Assembly (NCBI GenBank): GCA_007258455.2
Contig: VDFB02195933.1
Span: 58,735 to 122,734 of the forward strand
Source: Sequoia sempervirens
Lineage: Eukaryota; Streptophyta; Pinopsida; Cupressales; Cupressaceae
Reading direction: 5' to 3'
Length of the DNA stretch: 64,000 bases
Both the position numbers and the translations under genes were made by a program. The notes beneath the pieces are model-generated. The model was not told where the DNA came from and ran no database searches. It worked only from the letters and a program-made list of their open reading frames with translations. Below, piece by piece: positions 45,680-58,642 of this stretch (positions are counted from its first letter, which is position 1; each line of letters begins with the position of its first letter).

Positions 45680-46203
45680 CTGCATCGAAAGAAAAAAAAA
45701 ATCATTTTACTAAAGAAGAATTGACAAAATTTAAATCAAATGTGGTTCGAAAAGCAGAAAACAAGGAAGCAGTATCAAGTGACAAAACGTGTAAAACTCA
45801 CACTGATAAACAATTCTAAAAACCTATGATGGCCAAATCAAAGGCATTGGATTTACCATATGTGAATATTAATAAAAAGATCTCACACATAAATATCGTG
45901 AAGAATACAGATGCTTCTGGTTTAAGTCAAAAATAACATGCACACATGGTTATTTACTTAACGAAACTAGAACAAATGGTTATCTTCATTTACTAGATCT
46001 ATACCTCACAAATCTACAGTTTTAATCAAGAACCATTATTCTGCATTGACATGCTTGAATCCTGGACAAGATACAGAAACCGTCATGTTCAGATATGATA
46101 TGTTTGAGAAAGATAAACCAATCCACTCAAATATATCACTATCTGCAAATGCTATGTACCAAAGGACATTCTTAAGAACCAGCAGTCAAAAATGTTGAAA
46201 TTC
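45680..46203. other. Intronic DNA upstream of exon 1, no gene seen
   Basis: AT-rich intron sequence between the exon acceptor and the gypsy target site AATTC (46199-46203). Nothing else recognised. Confidence 0.6.
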
Positions 46204-46367
46204 TGTGATGTCCCGATATATCATTTATTTGCATTTATTCTGTATTACTTGCAAAAATCGTACCATTTATTTATTGCTCAAAAACTCAAAAACAAGCAAA
46301 AAAACCAAAAACGTCAGAAAAGACAAAGAAACCGCCGATCCCGGAGAATAGGGTTCTGTAATTTCAC
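46204..46367 (+). repeat. Internally deleted gypsy 5' LTR
   Basis: It begins TGTGATGTCCC and jumps at once to GATATATCATTTATTTGC, which lies about 1.18 kb into the right LTR (52574). About 110 bp after the junction are nearly identical to the right LTR. The end is uncertain by several bases (46360 or 46367). U3 is almost entirely absent. Confidence 0.85.
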
Positions 46368-46617
46368 AAAGGGTATCAGAGTCGAGGTCTCGAGGTCGAG
46401 GATCATGAGCGCGGTAATGGATGTCCCGGAAGGCCTCATCTGAAGGTGACGAACTGAAAGGTTTGCCCAACACGGTCCCGGTCTCTTGGCCGAGTACCTA
46501 TCTCCGGGATTTTCCCTCTTATTAAGAGGGGTGCCGCTCACTAACAACCGCTTCGGCAATCCGGGTGAATCAACTTTGCATCGTAGCCAACCGCCATCCT
46601 GAGGGTTTAGCCATCAT

Positions 46618-48099
46618 ATGCAGCCAGAGGAGTTTGATACATACAGGTACTATACTCGCAGACGTGCCTTGATTGAAAGGCAACGCAGTTTGAGCAGGCA
46701 GCCAGAAAACATGGCTGACAGGAATGACAGGGCTGAGAGAATAGATATACCTGGTACAGAGATTCCACAAAATAACAGAGATCAGGACGATGCAGAGGTC
46801 TTGCATGCACTCAGAGATCTTCGTGTAGGACAACGGCATTCCGATGATGTATTACAGCAGGTGGCAGTGGCACTACAGAGATTGGGTACTTCGAGGAGAC
46901 CGTCACCACATCGTGACGATGACAGGAGTGATGCAGGGTCACGGAGAGCTCCTAGGACAGTGTCACGGACAGCAGATAGGCCTACTAGGCCTACTTTCAC
47001 GAGACTGGAGCCCGATGAGGCTATGCTAGGTGAGGAACAGGATGATTTGTTCGCTGATAATCTTATGGCAGCGAACGAGGAATGGGAGTTGATACCACCT
47101 GCGGTCAGAGAGAGGATTACCTTCGACCGTTTTGTCACTTAGAGGAGAGAACACAACAGGGCTCGTCAGGATTGGAGACCCAGATACCAGAACAGTGATT
47201 TGAAACATGCAACAAACAGGCTGAATCTGGTGATGTTCGATGGTAGTGGTAAGATGACAGCCCAAGCTTGGATTAGCAAGCTTGATACATTCCTCACTTT
47301 GCGTCCGATGGCTGAGAGAGACGCTATTAGGTATGCGACACTACATCTGGAGGGAGTTGCTTATGATTGGTGGCACCACGGCATGGTGACGCTTCAGCAT
47401 GACAGGATCACTTCATACCAGGAGTTCGTAGATAGATTGGTTGAGAGGTTTGATAGGAAGGATCTGGAGACCTACTTCAGAGACTTGGCACAGTTGAGGC
47501 AGAGTGGCAGTCTAGAGACTGATATCGGTGACTTTCAGAGGCTATGCGTCATGGTTCCGAACATATTAGAGAGGCGATTGGTAGTACTCTTCATGGAGGG
47601 TTTGACAGAGCCATTACGAGGCTGGATCAAAGCCTTTGATCCTCCGTCATTACAGGAGGCGATGAAGAAGGCACGAAACATGGAGTTAGCAGCACCTTCC
47701 AGTAGATTTAACTCCAGAGGTTCTTCATCATTCAGGGATAACAAGGGCTTCAACAGAAATAAGGACAAATCTGATTTTAACAAAGAAAAATCAGACTTTA
47801 AAAACGATTCAAAAGGTAAATCAGCATTCCCACCTTTGGATCGTGAGGCCCTAAATGACCTACGCAGGAAGAAGCTTTGCTTCTACTGCAAAGGACCATA
47901 TGACGCCAGTCACGATTGTCCTCTAAGACCTAAGGGCAAGGCAAATCGTGTGATGTGGGCGTATTATGAGGACTCCGAATCAGAAAATTCCGAACAGCGA
48001 GAGCATTCTGATGATTCAGAGTCCGAGGCTCCAGAGCCTAGAGCAGAGACAGAGCCCGAACTTCAGGTACAGGAGGCCCGTTTATCTAGCATTCAGTAG
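46618..48099 (+). pseudogene. Gypsy gag, broken by one in-frame stop
   Basis: ATG at 46618 is assumed. The frame reads to TAG at 47140-47142 and continues in the same frame from 47143 to TAG at 48097-48099. The second part has the gag core (AQAWISKLDTFLTLRPMAER, AYDWWHHGMV, RLVERFDRKDLETYFRDL) and a Cys/His knuckle CFYCKGPYDASHDCP at about 47878. The C-terminus is acidic. Confidence 0.85.
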
Positions 48100-48490
48100 G
48101 AGGGTTCTTTCCGGCTTCGTGGTGTGTTAGCAGGACAGAGGGTCATTACCCTACTTGATACAGGAGCCACGCATAATGTCATAGATGCTAGATTCGTGGA
48201 GAAACGTGGACTCATCACTGAGGAGTTCGAGGGCATTAGAGTCAAAGTGGCAGATGGGTACACTTTGAGATGCGAACGCATGATTAAGGATCCCTGCTTC
48301 TTTTCGAAACGCAGCCCATGGCTGATTATTACGCTTTTGTTAATATGGGGACAATGACGGCCCTGGAAATGCATGTCACATTCATCGAGAGGAGGTCACA
48401 CTTCGCCCTGCTGACACATGGAGAGACCATTGAGGCTCCATCGAAGACTCACACATACCCGGCATGCACCGGACAGCGACCTTTAAAATA
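48100..48490 (+). pseudogene. Gypsy protease fragment
   Basis: In frame with gag after a TAG, the sequence encodes ITLLDTGATHNVIDA, the retropepsin active site (DTGA). The frame is lost by about 48300; the continuation (MTALEMHVTFIERRSHFALL) is in a shifted frame. Confidence 0.8.
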
Positions 48491-50475
48491 ATTTCTTTTC
48501 GGGCCATCGGAGCCGCTCATGCGCCATGCAGTAGAGTAATACGCCGAGTGTCATTTAGCACCTATACAGAGGGACAGCAAAAGACAAAGTATCATCCGGA
48601 CATTCAGAAGTTGAGAATCAAGCATGACAAGGTGTTCAGTGATATTCCGCCAGGTAGACCTCCAGACAGGGGCATAGAGCACATCATTGGGCTCGAGGAG
48701 GGTGCGAAACCCGTTATGATAACTCCTTACAGGCATCCTAAAAGATTAAAGGATGAGATCGAGAAGACAATAAAGGAGTTACTTGCTATGGGTCACATTC
48801 GACCTAGCAAATCACCGTTCGCTTCTTCTGTTGTATTGGTGAAGAAGAAGGATGGAACGTTACGTATGTGCATTGATTACAGTGTCCTGAATAAGAGGAC
48901 AATCAAGAATAGATACCTGATACCGAGGATTGACGAGCTTATTGATGAGCTCCATGGGGCATGTTACTTCACTAAAATTGATTTACGGTCGGGGTATCAT
49001 CAGATTAGAGTCCGTGAGCAGGACATAGAGAAGACTGCCTTCAGATGTCATTGTGGGCACTTCGAGTTCGTAGTGATGCCATTTGGGCTCACTAACGCGC
49101 CAGCCACCTTTCAGTCTACGATGAACAGGGTTTTTCATTCATCGCTGAGGAGGTTTGTGTTGGTTCTTTTCGGCGACATCCCCGATATACGTGACTTGGC
49201 AGAGCACTTGGCTCCACGGAGACCGTATTGAGCATCTTGAGAGGGAGTCCTCGCGGACGTTTACAACCGCTACTCGGGTCGACCGAATTGTTTTATCTGG
49301 TACCGGCATTATCGCAGGAGTGCGAATTGAACCCTAGCAAAGATCCGGGCTTATTGCTGACATACCTGGCACCCAAAACCTATACGCTGAGAGGGTTTCT
49401 TGGTTTATGTGGATTCTACCGCAGATTCGTGAATGGTTATTCACGACATGCAGCCCCGATGACAGATTTGATGAAGAAGGGGGCATTTGTTTGGACTTCT
49501 GAGGCACAGGAGTGTTTTATGAAGTTCAAGGAGTTGATGACCACATTCCCTGTTTTGGCACTACCCGACTTTACGAAGCCGTTTGAGCTTCAATGTGATG
49601 CATCAGGTGAGGGCATTGGTGCGGTGCTTATGCAAGACAAGCACCCAATTGTATACGAGAGCCGCAAGCTCAGAGGACCCGAGAGACTATATAGCATTTA
49701 TGATAAGGAGATGCTCGCGATCATGCATGCCTTAGCAAAATTCAGGCAGTATCTTGTTGGCAGCAAATTTTGCATAAAAACTGATCATAACAGTTTGAGA
49801 CACTTTTTAGGGCAGCGAGATCTCAATGACAGACAGCAGAAGTGGGTCAGTAAGTTGCAGGCTTATGACTTTGATATCTCATATATCAAAGGAACACAGA
49901 ACGTAGTGGCTGATGCACTCTCACGTCGACCACATTTGAGCACTATGGTTCATATCTCGGAGGAGTGGAGGCATATGATAGTGGCAGAGTATGCCAAGGA
50001 TAGTTGGGCCTCCAGCATTGTAGAGGGATCAGCAGTTGATACCAGGTATACACTTGTGAATGACTTGATCATTTACAAGCACAGGATATTTCTGATTCCC
50101 GGTTCAGAGGTGAAGAACATTGTTATGCGAGCCTTTCATGACATGCCTACAGCAGGACATCCTGGATACTTCAAAACCTACAGGCAGATTCGGGAGAGAT
50201 TTACATGGAAAGGACTCAAGGCCGATGTTCTTCAATATGTATGGAGTGCCCCGCTTGTCGCCAGTAACGCTGTGAGAACATCGCATCTCGCGTGCCGACA
50301 AAAACACTTCCATTCCCTGGCCAGAAATGGTAACGCTCAGTTAATGGATTTTATCATCACTGCTTGCCTAAAGCTCGCTGACTGCATATGCATGCAGTTG
50401 TGGATCGGCTTACGGCGTTCACTCTTTCCCGAATACCACCACTTCGTTCTGCCACTGCGAGGTATTCTTTCGTGA
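48464..50475 (+). pseudogene. Gypsy RT-RNase H-integrase N-terminus, damaged
   Basis: RT is clear from [11 protein letters not shown] to [14 protein letters not shown]. The catalytic loop reads VLFGDIPDI where gypsy RTs have FxDDIL, and the next 200 bp are scrambled. RT thumb and RNase H resume (FLGLCGFYRRFVNGYSRHAA, QCDASGEGIGAVL, TDHNSLRHFL, DALSRRPHL). The integrase zinc region keeps HPGYFKTYRQIRERFTWKGL but the following Cys pair is lost within another scrambled block (50236-50475). Confidence 0.85.
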
Positions 50476-50476
50476 T

Positions 50477-51390
50477 GTGTTCAGACTACATGGATTGCCT
50501 CGGAGCATTGTGAGCGACAGGGATAGTCGGTTCTTGAGTCACTTATGGCAGGAGGTGTTCAGACTCTGTGGGACCGAGCTTACTCCGAGCACCAGTTACC
50601 ACCCGCAGACTGATGGGCAGACGGAGATAGTAAATAAGTGGGTGGAAGGATATCTCAGAAATTATATTGCAGGGCAGCAGAAGGCATGGCTCAAGTGGAT
50701 TCATTTGTGCGAGTATTGCTACAACACGACATTCCACATGACCATTCGTAGCGTCTCCCCTTCATGGCGCGAAATGTATGAGGCGCTCGAAGTTTCTGGA
50801 TTTGCTACTGAGCGACAGTAGAGTGCCGAGTGCAGGATGTTGGTTGCAGGAGAGTCAGGACACTATGAGGGCTCTCAAGGAAAATATAGCCAAGGCACAA
50901 AATCAGCAGAAACAGTATGCGGATCAGAAGAGGACGGAGAGGCATTTCGAGGTTGGTGACATGGTTTACCTCATGCTGCAGCCCTACCGTCAGTCCACTC
51001 TTAGGAAGAGGGGGTCAGAGAAGCTTAAGCCACGTTATTACGGTCCTTTCAGATCCCGAGAGAGCTACAGGTGGCTTACGAGCTTGAGCTTCCAGCAGAG
51101 AGCAGGGTACACAACATATTTCATGTGTCACGCCTCAAGAAGGCGTTGGGTCATCGTGTGGTACCATCTGCAGTTCTACCTCCCTTAGATGATGAGGGAA
51201 AGTTGATTCTAGTACCTGAGTCCATCCTGGAGTATAGGGAGAGATAGTTGCGTCGGAGGACTATCAGGGAATATCTCGTGAAATGGAGATTTGCCTATTG
51301 AGGATGCATGGGAGAGCCAGGAGATTCTACAGACCAAGATTGAGATTGCTCGAGGACAAGCAATTTCCCGTGAGGGCTTAACTCCGTCAT
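50477..51390 (+). pseudogene. Gypsy integrase core and GPY/F module fragments
   Basis: LPRSIVSDRDSRFLSHLWQE and YHPQTDGQTEIVNKWVEGYL are integrase core motifs. A shift follows near 50800, then AKAQNQQKQYADQ, FEVGDMVYLMLQPYRQST and RYYGPF of the GPY/F module, nearly the same as at 745-910. Confidence 0.85.
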
Positions 51391-52731
51391 GTCCCCTCTC
51401 GCTGACATCTCTGAGTAGGATTGGCCTATCACACCCTGTAGTCGGGATAGATCGATAGAGGATCACTTCTGAGCTTGCCCTTCCGGGCCATGCAGTTTGA
51501 TCAACAGCTGCTTAGGCTCCGGGACGAGACTTTTGCAGAGTTGCTATTTTAGCGCTCGGGCAAAAGTAACAGGACCCCCTCAAGCATTTTTAGCAAGATG
51601 GTTTGGCAACAAGCTCAATCACTCTGTTCACGAATACCATCTAAGATGAGTAACTAGGGAAATATTAATATTTAATTGCATTAATTAAATATTAAATTAT
51701 TTAATGATTATAATATAAAAGTTATAATATTAAATTATAAACTTGCTGATTCTTCTTGAGGGGTGTTTATCATCGTGGGCCAAAATTGATTTAAAATTAT
51801 GGCTAAAATATTTACCGGTACTCATGGAGAAATTCAGTTAATTAAAAAGTTGAATATTTTAATTTAAAACCCTATTATTAAGGAAATCGTGACTTTTGAG
51901 CCATATAGTGCATTTGCCTTTGGGAATTGTGCTATTATGAGATATTGAATTTTGGAGTAGAACTCCATCAACTTGATCCGAAAGCAAGAGACTTTAGGGT
52001 TTCAAGCTCAATTCCTCAGAATGTCATCTCCACTCAAAGAATCTCGCAGGGTGAAACAGTAACTTGATTTTATTGCAGCGCAGGTTTCTTCATTCAGGAG
52101 GAATCACAGAGCTTCAGAGTTTATTATTTACAGAGCTTCAGCACATTCATCCTTTCAGAGGACATTCATCTATCAAGGGCGCACCATATCCAGAGATCCA
52201 GACATCGATTAGCAAGGAGGCCGTACATTATTAAATGTTGTTTCTGACATCAAGCCGTACCTGTACCAGACCGTACTACCTTGTATTGAGCCGTCTTTTC
52301 GCCTAAAGGAGAAACGCCTACCCTGTTGGCTTGATATCTTCACCAGAGTGGCGCCCCTGCATCTGGAACCATACGCCATCCTTAGCCTGAGGGAGAACAT
52401 ACTTGTTGCAACCGTACTATCAAGACATCAGATCAGATCGCTGCTTTTACCAGGTTTTTCATTAATATCATTGTACTTTCATTTGCATGCAACTGGGTTA
52501 TATTGTAATCATCTTCAGAAGACTATATATTAGAGAAGCTTCAGTATTTGCTATTGATTCTGTAGTTCCCAGAGATATATCATTTATTTGCATTTATTCT
52601 GTATTACTTGCAAAAATCGTACCATTTATTTATTGCTCAAAAACTCAAAAACAAGCAAAAAAACCAAAAACGTCAGAAAAGACAAAGAAAACTGTCAGAT
52701 CCGGAGAATAGGGGAAACTAGGGTTTCTACA
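51385..52731 (+). repeat. Gypsy 3' LTR
   Basis: This 1347-bp LTR aligns at its start to TGTNATGTCCCC, though its first base now reads C, and ends TTTCTACA. The last 160 bp match the short 5' LTR. AATTC follows at 52732-52736. Confidence 0.88.
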
Positions 52732-52954
52732 AATTCATTTACACTTGAATCCACGTGAATCTACAAATTAAGAACAGATCCAAAAAAAAAAATTGTGACA
52801 ACCAATGCAATAGTTGAAAAGAGAAATCACTATAAAAAAGAAATGTTTCTTCGTAGGCACCAATGAAAGCTCTAAGTGACTGACATCTTAATTTTGATGA
52901 AGGAAATAAATTCAGCTTCTATCGTTCAAAGGATGTAATTGATCAATGTAAAGA

Positions 52955-54171
52955 TGTAATAACCTCTTCAGGAATATTTTAACCAAACTTGGAATTTTCA
53001 CAATTTTTGCTTTGCAAGCATTTTGTCAAATAGTTCGCATGAAGTGTTAATATCATAAATAATTATCACATAACCAACTTCTTGAATGAAAATGTTAATA
53101 ACATTCCTTCCCAATTAAATATTAGAATTTTGTGTGCATCAAATATTAATAAACACAAATAGTTATGCTGCTGTAGCAAACTGTTAATAATAATATTATC
53201 ACCCAGCTCATATCATATGACAGAAAATTATAAGATTATGTTTGCTGACCTCTTTGCAGTCATCAACAAACCAAGTAATATTCCTTATAACTCCAAATCT
53301 TCCTTGAAGAATGGTACGGCACACTTAGTGCTTAGTATAGCAGATTTGAAGACTTGTACGGCAGCTAAATTCCCTACCTTAAGGCCATTCTGACCTTGTT
53401 GACTCCCTTTATGTGTTGAGTTGGACTTTATGAAGGCTGCGATTAGTAATAAAGCCTTAATATTTCAAGCATTCAACTCCTCTATGAGGAGTCCCAAAAG
53501 TGTACGGAACCTCATGAGATTGGGAAGAAAGAGGTATGGCTGGGTCATAGGCTCAGCAAGCAATGAATATTATTATATATATAATTTCACCCTTGCACAC
53601 ACATGCACAAAGTCTGTCCAAACTCACTTGCACACACTGCATTAATATTTTTTGGTTTCTTCACTTCCAGCACACACCATTTATAAATTTATATTTGTTT
53701 GTTTGCAAAAATTAAATCCTTCAAACCCTGAAATTTGTTTTTGGGTGAAACTTCACAAATTTCCTCAACTCAATCAACCACACATTGAAGCGCAGTTGTG
53801 AATCCTGATTTGAACCCCCCTGTAGAAAGATTTGGGTTTTCGTCCAAATCCACAAACTCGAGGATTTTTCGTCCTCTAGTCCCCAAAAAGCCAAGCTCTC
53901 CTGAAATTCACAATTTCCTCAAAAGATAATTTTCCAATTGATGCCAAATGACTTGCTTTCCTCTCTATTTCAAGATTTTACCCAATTTTCCAGAAGATTC
54001 CATTTAATTTAATAAAGTGACTTTTATAATATTTATTATTTTCAATTGAGTCACTTTGATAAATAAATAATTAATTAAATATTAATGCCTCAATTACTAA
54101 TTCAAGACAAAATAATATTTAATTAATTAAATTAATTAAATATTGTCTGGACGAAAATTGGGGACATTACA
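52955..54171 (-). mobile_element. Solo LTR of gypsy type
   Basis: On the minus strand it begins TGTAATGTCCCC and ends GGTTATTACA, 1217 bp, flanked by AAAGA at 52950-52954 and 54172-54176. No internal coding sequence remains. Confidence 0.88.
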
Positions 54172-54176
54172 AAAGA

Positions 54177-57100
54177 AGCTATATGATAAAAGCAAATCAC
54201 CGTTTGAATTTTCAGGGCAGTTTAATAAAAGTTATGGACAATATCATCTGCAAAACTAACCAATAAAATATTAACAAAGAAGAAACATAGACAAATTCTC
54301 TCATTAAATATATTGCAATATATGTAATACAAAAGCTTGTCAGCACCTATCTTCAAAAGTTTAGAAACAAACAAACCTTGGAACCCATGGAATCCAAAAA
54401 GATAACTTTGGTCTCCACAAAGAAGATTATACCCTATGATTTCCTAACAATCATAACAAAGCATCACTAGTCATAACTGTGACCACTTCCTCTAAAGTCC
54501 CCAATGATTTCCTTCTAAGTGTATGAAATGTCTGAACCAAAAAAATCTGGTAAAGAAAACAAAGATTCTAAAGTTGCATGCTTTTGACCTAACTCTATGC
54601 CAAAAACTTTCACCAGAAATCAGATTCATAGTGCCAAACTTGCACAGCCTTATCTCCTTGATATTGTCCAGAATCTTTACCATGACCACTTTTCAGAAAG
54701 CTCTCAGAAAACACTTTTCTATTAAGCATGAATCACTGTAATCAAACACTTGCATCAGGAGAAAATCTGCAAAATAGACTTTTTTCTAAATCAGTAAAAA
54801 TCTCCCAATCTATACAGAATGTTTCTCCCTGATGCAAGTCATTAGCTCTTAGACCACCTGGTAAGATCCATGCATCCACCAATAGAAACTTGTCAGATCA
54901 CACAACAAAAGAGATGTTTGTGGGCCAAGATGCCTTAATATCTAATATACTCAAATAGAATAATTAATCCAAAGGTAGATCAACACCATACAATTCTCCT
55001 TAGCAAAGAAGAAACTTCACACAACATCTCCAACTTGAGATCCAATCCAAATTGAATACTCTCGACAAACTGGACATCCCTCACAATGACATTCACTTCC
55101 TATAAATGGACCTCCCACTAATAATAACAGAGGGGTAAACCACTAATCTCCACATAGGATAAGTTTTTACCCTATATAATTACACAAGCTACCCACTCAC
55201 CTAATATACTTGGCCTCGTATCACTAAGCAATGAGGATAGATGCAATATGTCAACATCTCCATCACCCATTTACATAATATCAAATACCTAGTTACATAA
55301 TTCCAATGGACATGTACTGAGGTCGTGGTGTAATGATTATAGGGTGCATTCAACCCTGACGCACCCCAAGTTTATGGATCTTATGAATAACGTCTAGGCT
55401 TATCCCAGACTATTTGAAGGTGGGTGCATAATCTCAACAAGGATTTACAAAGAAAGGAAGGAAAACCGTACTTTTCACCTTGTGTGAATTATAAAACTTT
55501 CTTTGTTTTATATTTGTGGCATATTTTCCTCTTTTAATTAATTATAGTTTTTCAGTTTACAGAAGGGCAAAAACTTTGCATTGTGATAAATCATGGTTTT
55601 GCCAATAAATCAATGGTTGTGGTAGCACTAGCTTATATTGCATAAATCTCCACTTTACAGAATTAGTAAATCCACTCAAATTTCAATATAGATACTTCCT
55701 ACAAGTGTTGAATGATATTCTTGTTTAACCTAGCTACTCACGTTTTCATCTTTCATATACCTCAGAATTAAGTGCAAGCATCGAATTTCTAGAAAAGATA
55801 GGACCATTCAACTATACCATACTAAAGCGGAATTAAAAGAGCATTTTATTTTTTGATATGCGTGATAGAAAGTGGAATCTTTGAATGCCCCCTACAATAA
55901 AATACTATGGAGGACAATAGACCCTAGCTGCTCATGCCTTCATCTTTCATATACCTCAGAAGTAAGTGTGAGCATCAATTTTTTAGAAAAGATAATACTG
56001 CCCAACAATACCATACTAAAGCAGAATTAGAAGAGCATTTTACTTTTTGACATGCATGATAGAGAGTGGAATCCCTGAATGTCCCCTATAATAAAATATT
56101 ATGGACAATACATCTCAAGCCCATATAATAAAGCCCCTTAGTATGCTTATTATTCTAGATTTTATGACAAATAGAATGCAATATACTCTTTTAGTCTAGG
56201 AACATCTCTAAATGCACAAGCAAAGGCCTTCTATAAGCTTTTAATCTGCAATAATGGTACAATAACAAAAGAAAGACAGGCTAAAATTGTACCCAATTGC
56301 ATAAAAAGGTTTGTGACACTAGTATTGTCACCTCTTACCAATGGTTACCAAAAGTGATGCTATTTGTTCTCATCTCCTTCGTATGCCACATTGAAGCCCT
56401 TTTTAGTTTGTCTTCAAAACACTTGCCCAATGGTAGCTCATTAACATCCACTACCTCAAAACCCAAACCAATAGATCAGAAACTTTGATTAGTTATTTGC
56501 CTCTTGTTGCATATCAATTCAACCATTTCTATAAACACATCCAAGCTGAAGTGGACATCCAACATCTTTGTCTTGAGAGAACCTTTACACCAATTTTTTT
56601 CTTCATAAGCTTGTACCCCTTGGCAATTTGTCTTGAAGTGCAAAAATATTAAAAAATTTCCATTGTTCCTTGGAAAAGGTTATGTCCATAATTCTCCCTA
56701 TTGTGGACAACCACTTTGTGGATACTACAATAGAAGTGTATTTCTTAAATTTACCAAAATTTACATATACAAACAGCCTCCTTTCAAACGCTCAGTGGAC
56801 TTCCTATCCACCCTTGAAATAATACATATTAACAATAAACTCAATTCATTGGGATCTCCCCCCACAATCCTAGATCAATTTTCCATGCTAAGCATCTCTT
56901 TGAGGCATAATAGCATTAGAAAACAGTATTTCTTCGAGTTCAATGATCATTGGGAGTTCTTCCAGTTCAATGATCTTTGGGAGTTCTTTAATTGCATGAA
57001 AGGAAACATATAATGTTTCTATAAGTAAAAGGCATGTGCCCAAAGTGTATAGTATGCATGGGTTTAGGAGTATGGGTGTCAAAAGAAGAATTAGAAAGTT

Positions 57101-58360
57101 TAATTAATTGTAGGAGAAACACTTGTTAGAAGATAGAATAGTTTGAATGAGCATAGTGGTAGGGAGATTATTGTAGTATGCTTTATCTAAGCTTTTATGT
57201 CATGCCCCCTCCAGGTAGACTTTCATAAAAGCATATTTTGCAGGCCGACCTCCTATATTAGCATATATACAAGGCAAATCTAATGCTGGCTGAATCATTT
57301 TACCCTTGACACTTGAGTCATTGATAAATAAATTTAAATTATTGTTTGGGCCGACTTCCATATAGGCCAACCTCTTCATATGCCTAGCGTTCACCTTGAA
57401 AGAAATTAAAATAAATAAATCAAAACTAAATGTTTATGGTGGCCGACTTTATTATTAGCACCAAAATAGATATCATCCTATATATTTATTGCCAGAGCTA
57501 ATTTGAAAATGCTGACAAGGTAAGCAACAAAAGGCAGTGACTATTAGATGAAACGATTAACATATAAAGGAAAATGATTTAGGAAAAAAGCAGTGATTAG
57601 AAAGGGATGTGCCTTTATAACAAATAGAGGTGACTCTTCCCCACAGTGGGAGTTATAAAGGAGAGATACGAATGAATGGGAAGGGGCAGAACAGCAGATA
57701 ATCATGGAAAGGAGAATCAATAAGAAATCTGAATAAAAGAACAGGTTCGAGCAGATACTCCTATTTCTGTCCTTGATTCCTGAGCATAGCATGCAGATAC
57801 ATTAATACAATATACTCAGATTAGAAGAAATATGTGGGAAGAAGAGCTGGCTCGAGGAGAGATAAATGAAGATAAATGATAAATCAATAAGGGAAGTAAG
57901 TTTAATACAATTACATATACAGCAATATATATAATACAATTATGCAAAAATGATGCTTGCAGCAATTATTAATCCTTATTAGTCATTATTCAATTGAAAC
58001 TAATATGTTTGTTTCTCTTTAAGCAATATCTTCTGAATATTGAGAACAGATCAATTGGAGAGCAAGTTGACTCAGTCTGAAAATGAAAAACATTTGAACA
58101 TTAAGCCAGTGATCATCTGATCAGATAAAAGGAATAGAGGTCTGCATCTTCTAAGTCAGAAATAATCAATTATTAATTAACATTTGTGCAGCAATCTGAT
58201 CTCCTGAGTTGGTGGTATGAGATCTGATTTACAGTTATATGGTGCCAGCATAATTTAATATAAGTGATTGTGTTTACTAATGATACATTGCTGTTATGAC
58301 TGCCTCCTTATATCAGTAAATATGATTAATATTTGTTTGTCATATGTCTTAATGTTTTAG
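54177..58360. other. Intronic DNA, no recognised gene
   Basis: AT-rich sequence without coding signal. It contains a 194-bp tandem duplication (55729-56113) and a short pair of about 30 bp (56935-56990). Open frames are short and without known domains. Confidence 0.55.
55729..56113. repeat. Tandem duplication of about 194 bp
   Basis: Two head-to-tail units start CCTAGCT at 55729 and 55923. They share CATCTTTCATATACCTCAGA, TACCATACTAAAGC and GAGCATTTTA, with about ten percent differences by eye. Confidence 0.85.
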
Positions 58361-58584
58361 CCATGATAGAGGAGGCCGAGATTACAAGAGGGGAACATCA
58401 ATGGGGTACTCTCCTAGGTACGCCACCTCAATAAGGGGGGACCAAGTAGCCCTATAATGAGGGACCAAGTAGTCCCAAGGAGGCCAAGGGGGTATCCATT
58501 TGGGGTACCAATGGTACAGCGCCTTGGGCCTAAGAGAGATGACATTGTCGGGGGACCTCTTGTAATCTCACCCCTCCATCATGG
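58361..58584. mobile_element. Foldback or MITE-like inverted-repeat element
   Basis: Arms at 58361-58391 and 58556-58584 are inverted copies: both contain CCATGAT, GAGG and GAGATTACAAGAGG, with about four differences over 30 bp. The 164-bp interior is GC-rich and holds a repeated GGGACCAAGTAG. No clear target duplication. It lies 58 bp left of the copia LTR. Confidence 0.6.
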
Positions 58585-58642
58585 TGAATAAGCACAAGAG
58601 GTCAAATCATAGAGAGAGGGTAATGGTTGGCAAGATGGGTCC

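Larger units (their letters stand above)
46204..52731 (+). mobile_element. Ty3-gypsy retrotransposon, both ends present, degenerate
   Basis: The element spans 6528 bp between matching AATTC duplications (46199-46203 and 52732-52736). Its left LTR is only about 164 bp because the middle is missing, while the right LTR is 1347 bp. The primer site GGGTATCAGAGTCG at 46371 is of initiator tRNA-Met type. Gag, protease, RT, RNase H, integrase and GPY/F module follow in the usual gypsy order but with stops and frameshifts. It is antisense to the BCHC-like gene. Confidence 0.93.

Noticed and set aside
54492..54741. Short ORFs on both strands
   Set aside because: No domain, no codon signal and no splice context linking them to the BCHC-like gene.
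55315..55470. tRNA-derived SINE
   Set aside because: TGGTGTAATGATT resembles an A box, but no convincing B box, tail or target duplication is present.
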